From contig JAUCBN010000062.1 of assembly GCA_035048815.1 (NCBI GenBank), positions 2,490,001-2,554,000 of the forward strand: a stretch of DNA of 64,000 nucleotides, in the 5' to 3' direction. A program made the position numbers and the translations under genes. This DNA is from Abelmoschus esculentus. Its lineage: Eukaryota > Streptophyta > Magnoliopsida > Malvales > Malvaceae. Every line of letters begins with the position of its first letter. The first letter of the stretch is position 1. Under the pieces are notes generated by a model that was not told the DNA's origin, ran no database searches, and was given only the letters and a program-made list of their open reading frames with translations. Below are positions 38,901-48,825 of this stretch, in pieces.

Positions 38901-41254
38901 TTGAACAGCCTCTACCATGCAGGTGAACCCAAGAAGTTCTTGTTTGAATCGGCTAAAACCAAAAGGATATGGAAACATTTCCAAAGCACACCACCACATA
39001 TCCAAGTTGGCTGGTGCAACATTAGCTTTTAAAATAAAAAAGGTGCTACTATAATATATTTAGGATATAATCTCAAGTCCATGACAAATATTCCATGAAT
39101 TTTACAAGTCCAAGATGATTTTGCCCTTACCACTTTTATTTTCCTATCCCTTTCAAAAGATATGTTTAGGAAAAAAGTAAATATTTTCATAAAGATTAAT
39201 CTCTGTGTACATAACAAATTATATTTGAATGTGTATCACATTATAAAGTTTAACCAGATACTCTAATGATCATCTTACAAACAAACTATACAAAATATAG
39301 CTTTATCTATGATATAAGTATAGAACCTATTTAAGATTTTTTTTCTTTTACCTAAGACCAGATAATACTCATTATTACTAGAAAAATAGATTAAAACTAT
39401 AGCTGTTTTTTTATTCTCTTTCCAAATATTATGTATAAAATTTTCATTTCTATAATTATTTAATCAATTTAGTAAACATGGTTTTTCTAAAAAATGAATG
39501 AAAATAATGATCAAAAAATACAATTAATAATAGAGATGATTATTCAGAAAAAAATCCTAAAGTATATCAATTTAAAGACTCTTGGTAAATGAAATTGAAT
39601 GTTTAAAGTCATTTATTTAAAAAAAAATGAAAATATTACAATGCTATAAATGACAGAATTTTATATTTTCCAAAATGTATATTCTTTTACAAGAAAAAAA
39701 AAAGACAACCTGAAAAATGCAAGATACTTTTTCTAGTTTTACAAATTTGATTGATGTCCTCCATTCAAGTTTTTATTTTATTTCAGTGTCTTTAATATAA
39801 GAAAATTAGGGGGGGGCACCAATCAATTTTTTCTTGACATAGTTTACAATTTTGTCGAACCATATTCACCTAAAAGAAATTAATGTCTAATATATAGGAA
39901 AATATTCTACATTAATTTTCCAACAATCATATTGGCATTGCTATAGTCATCATATAGTTTACGCGAAAAATTGAAGAAGATACACACCTTAACCTGCCAA
40001 CCTCTTCTTTATGAGATTCCACAGCTGCTAGAGCAAACCGTCGCTTCCCATCAAGTGCAGTTAACCTCTGAGAAATAGAGAATGAAAAGGGAAAAACTGA
40101 GCATTGATACACAATTTCTCAACATTAAAAATAATTGAGCCCCCTACTTACTGTAATCACCAAGGAAAAAGTTATACCTCATACGTATTGACAAGTTCTT
40201 TATCATCACTCAAAGAATCTCGGGCCTCGGATGCTTCAACTGAAATGGACATCATACCCTCAACATCCTACAGTAGATCAAGAGTGAAAAATACAGCCAC
40301 AACATAAGAAACAGGTTGAATAAATTGAAAAGCACTAAAGTCACACAACCACATGTTTACATTTGACAATAAAACTTATAACTAAAAGCTATCCCATTCA
40401 ACAATAAAACCACCCGTCTTTCCAAGAGTTAGTCCAAGGCATTTGTTTAATACCATAAAGAGAAACAACATTGATCATGGTTTCGGATTTATACAAAACT
40501 GGAAAACTCACCTTGAGTGTTGTATTTAAGTTGTTCCTGACATTGCTGAGAAGCTTTATCTGATCATGGTTTTCAATTAAGTTTTGGCACTCTTGACATA
40601 ACCTGATAAACACGGTAATACATAACTTCGAATATTTTTTAGAAAAATTACAAGAACAAGCATTGATAGCATCTAAAAATGTGATACTAACAAACATACT
40701 TTTCAATAGAAATAAAGTTTCCACGCAGCAGGGTTATTGTTTTCTGAGATGAGGTAAGTGATCTCAACCCAGCTTGGGCCTGCTCAACCTGCAGTGCATT
40801 GTATTTTTCCGTGCAAAAACCATTAAGATGGAAATCTAGGGGCTTCCTTAGCTCCATATATTTCATCAAGTAATAATCTTTGATTTTGATTTTGCTACTT
40901 GTTTTTTGCTTGCAAATAATAAATTCAAAAAATCTATAGCTATATATAGATAGATAGGATCCAATTACAGTATTGTAAAACTAAAGATTTTTACACTGAT
41001 TCAGGACCATGAATGTAACTGAAGGTTGAGAATAAAAGTAGCAAATGGGGAGACTTTTATGAAAGAAAAAAAAAAGAAAGAAAAGTGGATAAACGGTCTT
41101 AAACCAGTGTAAAAAGTTTGAATTTTACATTGGATCCTACCCCATATATATATAGTTGCATACCGGCCCTTTCCTAATATTTTTGTATCAATTAAAATAA
41201 CCAAATAGCGAAAATCAAAAAGCTAAAAGCAATAATAAGCAATCGAAACCTATG

Positions 41255-41301
<47 letters not shown>

Positions 41302-41585
41302 ATAAGTTAGATACCTGCTCTGCAACCATTGTACTAAGTTGTGCGTCATTTGCCTGACAATTAAGAGAGGAAACAAAATTGCCGAATTCGATTTCAACGC
41401 AATTGAAAGGCTCAATTATTAAAAGATTTAAAGGAAAAAAGGAGCGAGTGGTTTACTTGTTGACGAGTGATATAATCAGCTTTAATGGAGGAAATAGATT
41501 GTAAAAGCTCGGGAACAGGCAGGATCTTGGCCACCTCACGAACCGCCGCCTCTTTGGCTTCCACGCCCAGATCCTCGACCATCAT
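26987..41585 (-). CDS. SEC6: Exocyst complex component SEC6
   Basis: There are 25 exons on the minus strand: 41457-41585, 41315-41353, 40700-40788, 40512-40602, 40178-40267, 39988-40067, 38463-38555, 36634-36660, 36057-36164, 35833-35971, 35686-35730, 35541-35596, 33382-33490, 32662-32802, 32383-32562, 31846-31929, 31664-31750, 30937-30981, 30047-30125, 28885-28954, 28060-28147, 27851-27943, 27624-27740, 27440-27502 and 26987-27139. All phases join, giving 764 residues; Arabidopsis SEC6 (At1g71820) has about 750. SEC6 is a core subunit of the octameric exocyst that tethers secretory vesicles to the plasma membrane, important for pollen tube growth and cytokinesis. Diagnostic segments are MMVEDLGVEAKEAAVREVAK, ERLTALDGKRRFALAAVESH, YEIFQLMVNLYTERFIQMLR and ERSFRRFVEACLEETAIVYV. 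The N-terminus is helical and coiled-coil-like; the rest is the Sec6 helical-bundle domain. The tail after VKCL (SPAASKGFTYKNLNLFNKS) is longer than in Arabidopsis as I recall it. Exon 15 ends at a GC donor. Introns contain many MITEs. Confidence 0.94.
28457..28626. mobile_element. Short TIR element (CTATGTTGCTCGG type), copy 3
   Basis: It starts with a diverged CTACTTTGCTCC, carries GGTGTCCAACACTTGAGTA, GGATATGACTCCCAAAGATCC and GTGTCCAAGTCCGAG, and ends TTCAGTAACATAG. It lies in SEC6 intron 20. Confidence 0.45.
29266..29484. mobile_element. TIR element, family B (GATAGGATC ends), copy 1
   Basis: Ends GATAGGATCTAGTTATACAG and (reversed) GATAGGATCCACTTATACAG form a 20-bp TIR with two mismatches. 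The arms continue inward through AACTTTTACACGTTTT / AAACGTGTAAAACT and GGTGAAATGGATGGTTGAGA / CTCAACCATCCATTTCACC, so the 219-bp element is nearly fully palindromic. It lies in SEC6 intron 19. Related copies are at 40953 and 53392. Confidence 0.75.
30309..30768. mobile_element. TIR element (TAGACCTGTCC ends)
   Basis: Terminal inverted repeats TAGACCTGTCCATGGG and (reversed) TAGACCTGTCCAAGGG differ at one of 16 positions. The 460-bp element lies in SEC6 intron 18. No clear target duplication and no coding capacity. Confidence 0.6.
33491..35540. other. SEC6 intron 12 (2.05 kb), transposon-derived sequence
   Basis: It holds CCCACTCGAAAAATAGGACC and CCCGCCTCAGTATTG blocks around 34290-34430, like the CCCGACC-rich TIR elements, then AT-rich DNA. 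A TTTATCAAATAGGGCCTATT segment near 35190-35210 resembles a common MITE terminus. The open frame at 33672-34007 is intronic and has no recognisable domain. Confidence 0.4.
36350..36607. mobile_element. Stowaway-type (Tc1/Mariner) MITE
   Basis: The ends CTCCCTCCGTCCCACGTATA and (reversed) CTCCCTCCGTCCCATATATA carry the canonical Stowaway terminus CTCCCTCCGTCCC, flanked by TA target duplications at 36348-36349 and 36608-36609. It is 258 bp long. It fills more than half of the 469-bp SEC6 intron 8 and ends 26 bp from the donor side of the 27-nt exon 8. Confidence 0.95.
38641..38862. repeat. Tandem direct duplication (~115 bp) in SEC6 intron 7
   Basis: Two adjacent units share ATTATAATATATGACTATCA / GTTATAATATATGACTATCG, TATAAGACTTCC, ATTACATTG, TCATTCTTGCATCAAACAG / CCATTCTTGCATCAAACAG and AAACATGA. 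The units are roughly 85% identical by eye. No coding content. Confidence 0.7.
40953..41140. mobile_element. TIR element, family B, copy 2
   Basis: It starts GATAGGATCCAATTACAGTA and ends CAATGTAAAATTC-reversed with GGATCCTAC at 41132-41140. Internal TTTTTACACTG / CAGTGTAAAAAG arms pair. It lies in SEC6 intron 2. Confidence 0.6.
41258..41299. repeat. (TA)n microsatellite next to SEC6 exon 2
   Basis: About 21 uninterrupted TA units sit roughly 15 bp downstream (in transcript sense) of the donor of the 39-nt SEC6 exon 2. The perfect tract is self-complementary. Confidence 0.9.
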
Positions 41586-44404
41586 CTTTACCTGATTCGG
41601 AAAGCTTCTTCTCCAAACAACAATTTGGGGAAGTGAGGCGAAATCTAGAATACAGAAAACTGTGTTTTCCGCGTAATGCGAATTTTCAATGTTTGTTATT
41701 TGATTCTTTCGCCATCTATAGATAGATCTCCCGCAGAAAAATATGGATTTTTACTTTTTCGTATTTTCCATATACTCTGTTTGGATAGAACCAAACCCGG
41801 ATCCGGATCCGGACCCGGACAATTTTCTAATCACATGGTTATAAGTTTGGACCGACCCCATGATTTTGTTTCCCACTCAAAATTATTTTCATTAGGGTAA
41901 AAATACATTTTGGTACTTAAATTTAGTTTCAAGTTCCAAATTTGTACCTAAATTCTTTTTTTGTTTAATTAGATACCTAAACTTAGAAGTGCTTTTTGAA
42001 AAAAGTTTTTTAGAAGTGCTTTTTGAGAAAATATATAATTTTTACATGAATATATATAATTTTTAAACTAAAAATTAAAATAATTTATGTTAAATATAAT
42101 TAAGTATTTGTAAAAATTAAATTATAATAAAACGTATTAAATGAAGGTTAAAATTATAATATTACTCCTAAAAGCACTTTTCCAACCAGAAAAGCTAAAA
42201 ATTTTAGCTTTTGCGTTTAGGTTGAAAATCACTTTTTAAATGTAATTTTGACCCAAAAGCTGGTTTAGAACGCAATGCCAAACGCAGCCTTAGTTCTTGT
42301 TATCCAATTTGATAATTTTAAGTTATATAATTTAGTTATATTATCTTTGTATTATTCAAATCAATATTAAAATTTTAATTTTTAAAAATATAAGGATTAA
42401 AATTGACAAAATCAGAATACATAGACTAAATCTATAATGTATAGATCTTACAAATATTAGCCATAGAATTTGACCATCTTTTTGTCATAAAATTATCTCA
42501 TCATATGTTTTAACCTATCCAATAGTATCTTAGAGATAATTGTAGGGAAATTAATAATATAATCAGTCTATTTATAACTTTGTGATGCAGTTTGAAGATG
42601 GGATGCTGATAGTAGAGGGGATAAATGAGTAGTTGAGTTTGAGTTTTGTTTGGATTATTTTGATTTTAAGTACATTCGATTTTAGTTTAGGTTAACGGTG
42701 ATTCGGATCATATCATATTAATTGATTTTTAATTTGATTAATATCAAGTTGATTTTTTTTCAGGTTAGATGCTTTCGGTGCTAGTATTAGGTCAACCTTT
42801 GGATCAATCGGTTTTAATTGAGTTTTCAAGTCGAATCAATTTTTTACACTCATATATATGACTTTTTTTGTGAGTTGTATAGTAATTCACATCTCATAAT
42901 TCTTTATTTTTTTAATATATTTTTTTATTTTGGGTTATTTTTGGTTCGAGTAAAATCAGTTTGATCTATTTCGATTTAATTAAAATTTGGATCGATTTTC
43001 AGTCAATTTGGTTTATTCTTGGTTTTAGATTAAATTTAAATCATCATTGTTGGGTTAATATTAAATTTCATATCGAGTAAATTAGTTTGAATCTCGAGTT
43101 TTGGGTCAAATTTATCAAGTCTAATTGACTCTTGTGCTTTGGTTTCAAAAGTTGTTTTGAAATTTTTTTTGGATGTGTTCTTTACTCGTCAATCTGATTA
43201 ATTTTATTTCTAATTTAAAATTAAAATAATAAATAAATAAATTTTGGGAATTAAATATCAAATTTTATAGATTTTAGTTAACTGACACATCACCTTTTTT
43301 ATTAAGATTCTTAAAATTGGTGATCAAAATAAGTCAATTTAATAAGTTGAGTGATATGAATGACGAATTTGATAATTCGATGACCAAAATAAATATTCTC
43401 AATTAGTTGAGTGATCATTAATGTAGTTTACCCTAAATAATATTATAAATCCACTTGCATACCTGAGAAATACGAAAAAGTATATATATTATATGAGAAT
43501 AGAAAATCGTTTAAATTAGAATCAATCTATATTATACTATAATATAAATAATTAAAATTAATTTTTAAAAAAAAAAAATTAGAAAAACACAGCTTAAACT
43601 TCACAAACTTAATTCGACTAAAAAATCATAGAATAAAACTTATCAACTCAATTAATTTAGAATTTTTATAACCAATTCATCCGATTAAAAATTCATAACT
43701 TGATTATAATAATAGATTAATGACTTTTTGAAAAGAAAGTAACCTAATTGTAAATTTGGTAATGATAAAATAATTTTTTTTTCTTTCGATTTTTTAGAGT
43801 TTAACTTAAATTAATTCGAATTAATACATGTTGTATATTTGATTTTAATAAAGTGTGTAACACTAGAGTTTATATATATCTCAATACCTCACACTTAATC
43901 TCGCGACGTCTTCGTCACGGATTTTTATTTTTGTGATTGGATTCTTGTCACGATTGTGATCCCTATTTATCCTCTTACGAGAGTTCGACATGAAATCAAA
44001 TAATTAAAAATTATTCTAATGTCATTTTATCACAGAATCATTATCTTTTTCTTAAAAAATATCAAATAAAAATATAATATTATCATTTATATATTTTAAA
44101 ATTTCTTTTTTTTTTTTTTTATATTTTCTTCTTCTTCTTAATGTAAAATTAATGTTTTTTTAAGCGTGACAAATTAATCTTATTTGAAGCACAGCGTTTT
44201 CCTCTGTGCCGCTTTTATTCGAGTTAGAGCAGTTTCAAGTTTCCACACTAACTCAGGTCATAAGATATCTCCGCGCTCATTCCTTCTGTCTCCTTTTCAT
44301 TTCCTTGGTTTCCAGCTTCTTCCAACCGATTTGCTTCCTTATCGAACATCACTGCTCCGAGGATTGCGGCTTTTCCATAATTGAGTGTTTACCTTCGGAA
44401 AACA
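41586..44404. other. Divergent intergenic region between SEC6 and CWC22
   Basis: The region contains the 5' ends of both genes (SEC6 leftward, CWC22 rightward). A near-palindromic GGATCCGGATCCGGACCC run occurs at 41800-41818. From 42600 to 43200 there are degenerate units rich in TCGGTTT, TTTGGGTT and TCGATTT. From 43450 to 44160 it is AT-rich with no gene. I see no well-placed TATA box that I would defend for either promoter. Confidence 0.5.
41985..42297. mobile_element. MITE (AAGTGCTTTT / AAAAGCACTT arms)
   Basis: The left arm AAGTGCTTTTTGAAAAAAGT with a repeat of TTAGAAGTGCTTTTTGAG pairs with CCTAAAAGCACTTTTCC on the right, followed by AAAAGCTAAAAATTTTAGCTTTT and CCAAACGCAGCC. This is a widespread plant MITE style. 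It lies about 400 bp upstream of the SEC6 start codon. The exact ends are uncertain. Confidence 0.5.
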
Positions 44405-47400
44405 ATGGCTAGAAAACATAATGGTGAATCCAGTGACGATGATTCGAGAGACAAGGGCGACGGACATCGTAATCGCCACAAAAGGAAAAGAGGAAAACAG
44501 AATAGAGGGAGAAATCACGGTGATCGCGAGGAGAATCGGAGGAGTGAGCGTTCGCGATCTTCTGATAAGGAAGAAGACGATGACAAGCGTGCCGATAGGG
44601 GTAGAATCAGAAAACGTGATCGAGAAAGAATTCGCGATGATGATGATAAGAATAGGCGGAAAGGTACATTGGAGGGAAACTCTGATCCGTCTGATGAATC
44701 AGAAGAGACTAGGGACAACAGAGATAAAAGGACTGGAAGGGATAGAAGTAATAGGCACCGCATTGAACGTAAGGATTTGCGTAATGATAGACGACCGGAA
44801 TCTGAAAATGATCTAGATAGAAATAGGGATCAAAGCCGTCGTTCACGGCATGAATCGGATAATGATGATGAGGATCGAAGAAGGTCCCGCCGAAGAACCA
44901 GAGGAGAGAATAGAAGTGATGATAGGGAGCCGGAATCTGAAAATGATAGGTATAGAAATAGGGATCAACATCGTCATTCGCGGTATGAGTTAAATGATGA
45001 TGGTAATGAGGATCATCGAAGAAGGCCTCACAGAAGAACGGAAGGAGAGAATAGAATTGATGACAGAGTGCCGGAATCTGAAAATGATATGTATAGAAAT
45101 AGGGATCCACGTCGCCGAATGGGACGTGATTCGGATGATAGTGGTAATGAGGATGGCCGAAGAAGGTCCCGCAGAAGTACCGAAGAAGAAAATAGAAGTG
45201 ATGATAGAGTGCCAGAATCTGAAAATGATAGGTATAGAAATAGGGATCAATACGGTCGTGCACGGCATGATTCAAATGACAGTGATGAGGATTGCAGAAG
45301 AAGGTCCCGCCGAAGTATGAAGGGTGAGAACCGAAATGATAGGATAGACAATAACAATCAGCCAGACATTAGAAACAGAGATGATAATAGTTTTAAGGAG
45401 AAAGTAGAAAGAGAAATCAAGCAGAAGCAAGCAGCTCCACAAGAAACTAACTTGAATGGTGATACAACAAATTTAGGTAGGAGTGGAGGGGTTTATATTC
45501 CTCCATTTAAATTGGCAAGAATGATGAAAGAGACGCAGGATAAGAGCAGTGTTGAGTATCAGCGATTAACGTGGGATGCCCTCAGAAAAAGTATCAATGG
45601 CCTTGTTAACAAAGTCAATGCTACTAATATAAAGAACATTGTTCCAGAATTGTTTGCTGAGAATCTTATTCGAGGAAGGGGTCTCCTTTGTCGTTCATGT
45701 ATGAAATCTCAGATGGCATCCCCCGGTTTCACTGATGTTTTTGCTGCATTGGTGGCTGTTGTTAACACCAAGTTTCCTGAGGTGGGGGATTTATTGCTGA
45801 GAAGGATTGTTTTACAGCTGAAGAGAGCATATAAGCGAAATGACAAGGTGAGGAGTTGCCCCTTTCCTTCACTAGTTCTGCTGATTTATTTATGATTGAC
45901 TAAAGGATACCTCTTTTTTTTTTTTTTGTATGTTTTGTTGACTGTTTATTTTGTTGGGCAGCCTCAATTATTAGCTGCTGTTAAATTTATAGCACATCTT
46001 GTGAACCAGCAAGTGGCTCATGAGATTATTGCTTTAGAACTGCTAACAGTTTTGCTGGAGAATCCTACTGATGACAGCGTTGAGGTGGCTGTTGGTTTTG
46101 TTACGGAGTGTGGCTCATTACTTCAAGATGTTTCACCCAAAGGCCTCCACGGTGAGTGTATCCATATGAGTATATGGTTGATACTAGTTCAATGCAGTAG
46201 TTACTTATCTGTATTATGATTGATGCTAGTTTAGACTCCATAGTATTATGATGTAGGAATGCTGAGAGGTTCAAGCATATAAGGAGTCCATGTACTGTAG
46301 TCAGGGACTATACTCAAAAGTGATGTTTAGTCTTAGTACTATAGAATCAAATAATTTAATCCTTCTATATTTGATATTGGTGTCAAAGCTAATATTCCTA
46401 ATAGAAGAATTCGTTTGCAGTCTTTAGTTCTATTTACAAGTTTTGTATTTTCAGATTCAAGAATCCAGGTCAGTATATAGATTTTTCCCATTACACGTCT
46501 ATCAATTTTACTCAGTTCTGTAGTACATGGACTAAATTGCACTTTTGACTAAGGTACAAGGACTGCGTTGATACTCTAGCTTGTTGAGATGCATTCTCTT
46601 GCATTTGTTAATCACACATGTAATATATGGAAATTGATCTCTTTTTTTCTTCTTCTTGTGGATTCCTGTTTTATCTTCTTCAGTTTCGAGAACATACTAA
46701 GATGAACTTCATTTAGTTGATAACCTAAAGGTTTTAATGCTGGTCATTTATACGAACCCTGTTTAGAATAAGTCAATGTTTACTGATTTTAAAAATATAA
46801 TGTCCACAGTGGTAGAAACTATATTTGTGTCCCTAGTTTTTTTATGTTATTGAAGTTCATTATCTTAATTTCTTTTACTAAAAAAGTATCATAAGTTCTT
46901 TTGTATTGGCTATTTCTGGAAGCATTATAATAGAAAATTTGTTTAGTGTTCACGTAATTTATCTGGTAAAGAAAGTTCTGATTGTTTCTCTCTCTCTCTC
47001 TCTCACCCTCTTTGGCGATTCTAGTCTAGTGGTTTCTTTCTATCTTATAAGACTTTTATTTGTTTATCTTTTCAGTTAGTGTCAACTGTTGTGTTTACAG
47101 GTATTTTCGAGCGTTTTAGGGGTATTCTTCACGAGGGAGAGATAGATAAACGTGTTCAATTTCTTATAGAGGGATTATTTGCTATAAGGAAAGCCAAGTT
47201 TCAGGTGTGTTTCTTTACTCATTTTAACCTTTTCAAAGTCCTATTGAACTTCATCAGGTCACATACCTTGGTAGCCAACAAAAGGAACAACTTATAATTT
47301 TGTTTTCCATGTATGGATTTGCAGGGGTACCCTGCTGTTCGTCCAGAACTAGACCTTGTAGAGCAAGAGGACCAATTAACTCATGAGATATCTCTCCAAG

Positions 47401-48825
47401 ATGAGATAGACCCAGAAATCGCCCTTGGTATGTCTCAAAATGTTTTCAGCTACATTTTTTGTTTGGTTAATTCCTTCAAGTATGCGATTATGAATACATG
47501 CTATTGTCCTCGCAGACATTTTTAAACCGGATCCTCAATTCTTGGAGAATGAAAAAAGATATGAAGAGTTGAAGAAAAGCATCCTTGGTGAAGAATCCGA
47601 AGATGAAGATGGCTCAGATTCAGGTTCAGGTGATGATGAGGATGACGAAGAGGATGAATGCGATGAGGAAGATGAAGAGCAAGTGAAAATAAAAGATGAG
47701 ACAGAGACAAATCTTGTAAATCTTCGGAGGACAATCTACCTGACAATCATGTCAAGTGTAGATTTTGAGGAGGCTGGCCACAAGCTGCTCAAAATTAAGC
47801 TTGAACCGGGGCAAGAGGTAACGAGATATATGCTGATAGTGCAATATAATATAGATCAATCAGAGGTGTCCGTCCGTCTTTCCTTGAGGAACTTCCTATT
47901 TCCCTTCTGCCTTCTGCTATTAAGTTAATAGCTTTCCCTTTCCTTGTTGCCTTGATTTTGATTTTTCAGATGGAGTTATGCATTATGCTCTTGGAATGTT
48001 GCAGTCAGGAGAGAACTTACCTCCGGTACTACGGTCTTCTGGGGCAACGGTTTTGCATGATCAACAAAGTCTATCAGGAGAATTTTGATAAATGCTTTGT
48101 TCAGCAGTATTCTATGATTCATCGTCTCGAAACAAACAAACTACGTAATGTGGCGAAGTTTTTCGCACATTTACTTGGCACAGATGCTCTGCCTTGGCAT
48201 GTTCTCGCCTACATACGCTTAACTGAGGAGGATACAACTTCTTCTTCCCGAATCTTTATTAAGATTCTCTTCCAGGTAAGTTAAACGATTATACATCGAT
48301 ATTTTCTACCATTTTCTTTCCTCCTCTTTACTGGCTAGCAGTAATTGATTTATGTGTGTGCATTTGGGGAATTGGTTGGTTTCAAATTTGGAATGTTGAT
48401 TGGGAATAAGCTTGAACTAGTTGACAATATATACATATATGTAATATTGATTTTGATACATGGTAATGGTATAGGAACTGTCCGAGCATCTCGGAATTCG
48501 CCGACTGAATGATCGGCTCTCCGATCCTACTATGCAGGACTCGTTCGAATCAATTTTTCCAAGGGATAACCCCAAGAACGCACGGTTTTCCATCAACTTC
48601 TTCACTTCCATTGGTCTTGGTGGTATCACTGAGAATTTACGTGAGTATTTGAAGAACATGCCGAGACTTATCATGCAACAACAGAAACTACCATCAGAAT
48701 CAGAATCCGGTGATGATTCTAGGAACTCGAGTTCATCCGATCCAGAAAGTGCTCGTTACGAGTCAAAGTCGCATTCATCGAGCTCTGATGAAAGTGAAAG
48801 GCAAAGGAAGAAGAGGAGGCGATGA
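44405..48825 (+). CDS. CWC22: Pre-mRNA-splicing factor CWC22 homologue (MIF4G + MA3)
   Basis: There are seven exons: 44405-45847, 45962-46151, 47101-47204, 47325-47427, 47516-47817, 47970-48275 and 48475-48825. All are GT-AG, in phase, giving 932 residues. In other eukaryotes CWC22 is a spliceosome component that recruits eIF4AIII, linking splicing to exon-junction-complex deposition. Residues 1 to about 320 are a highly charged Arg/Asp/Glu/Ser tail with a 45-47-residue tandem repeat. GGVYIPPFKLARMM at about 361 leads into the MIF4G domain (roughly 390-578, with LCRSCMKSQMASPGFTDVFA and LLRRIVLQLKRAYKRNDK). An Asp/Glu run around 640-670 (GDDEDDEEDECDEEDEEQ) precedes the MA3 domain (about 682-800, from NLRRTIYLTIMSSVDFEEAG). 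The C-terminus is Ser-rich and ends RQRKKRRR. The nuclear factor's Arabidopsis counterpart is At1g80930. The ATG at 44405 (MARKHNGES) is the first in frame. Confidence 0.95.
44795..45346 (+). repeat. Coding minisatellite in the CWC22 N-terminal tail
   Basis: Four in-frame units begin at CCGGAATCTGAAAATGAT near 44795, 44930, 45071 and 45212 (spacing 135, 141 and 141 bp, all multiples of three). Each encodes PESEND-x-x-RNRD, then a basic/acidic segment, then RRRSRR and GENR. Units differ at many positions, so the array is old, but every length change keeps the frame. Confidence 0.9.

Noticed and set aside
44709..45275. 188-codon minus-strand frame rich in Tyr/His/Phe repeats
   Set aside because: It is the antisense shadow of the CWC22 tandem repeat; the plus strand has splice-consistent coding and a known family.
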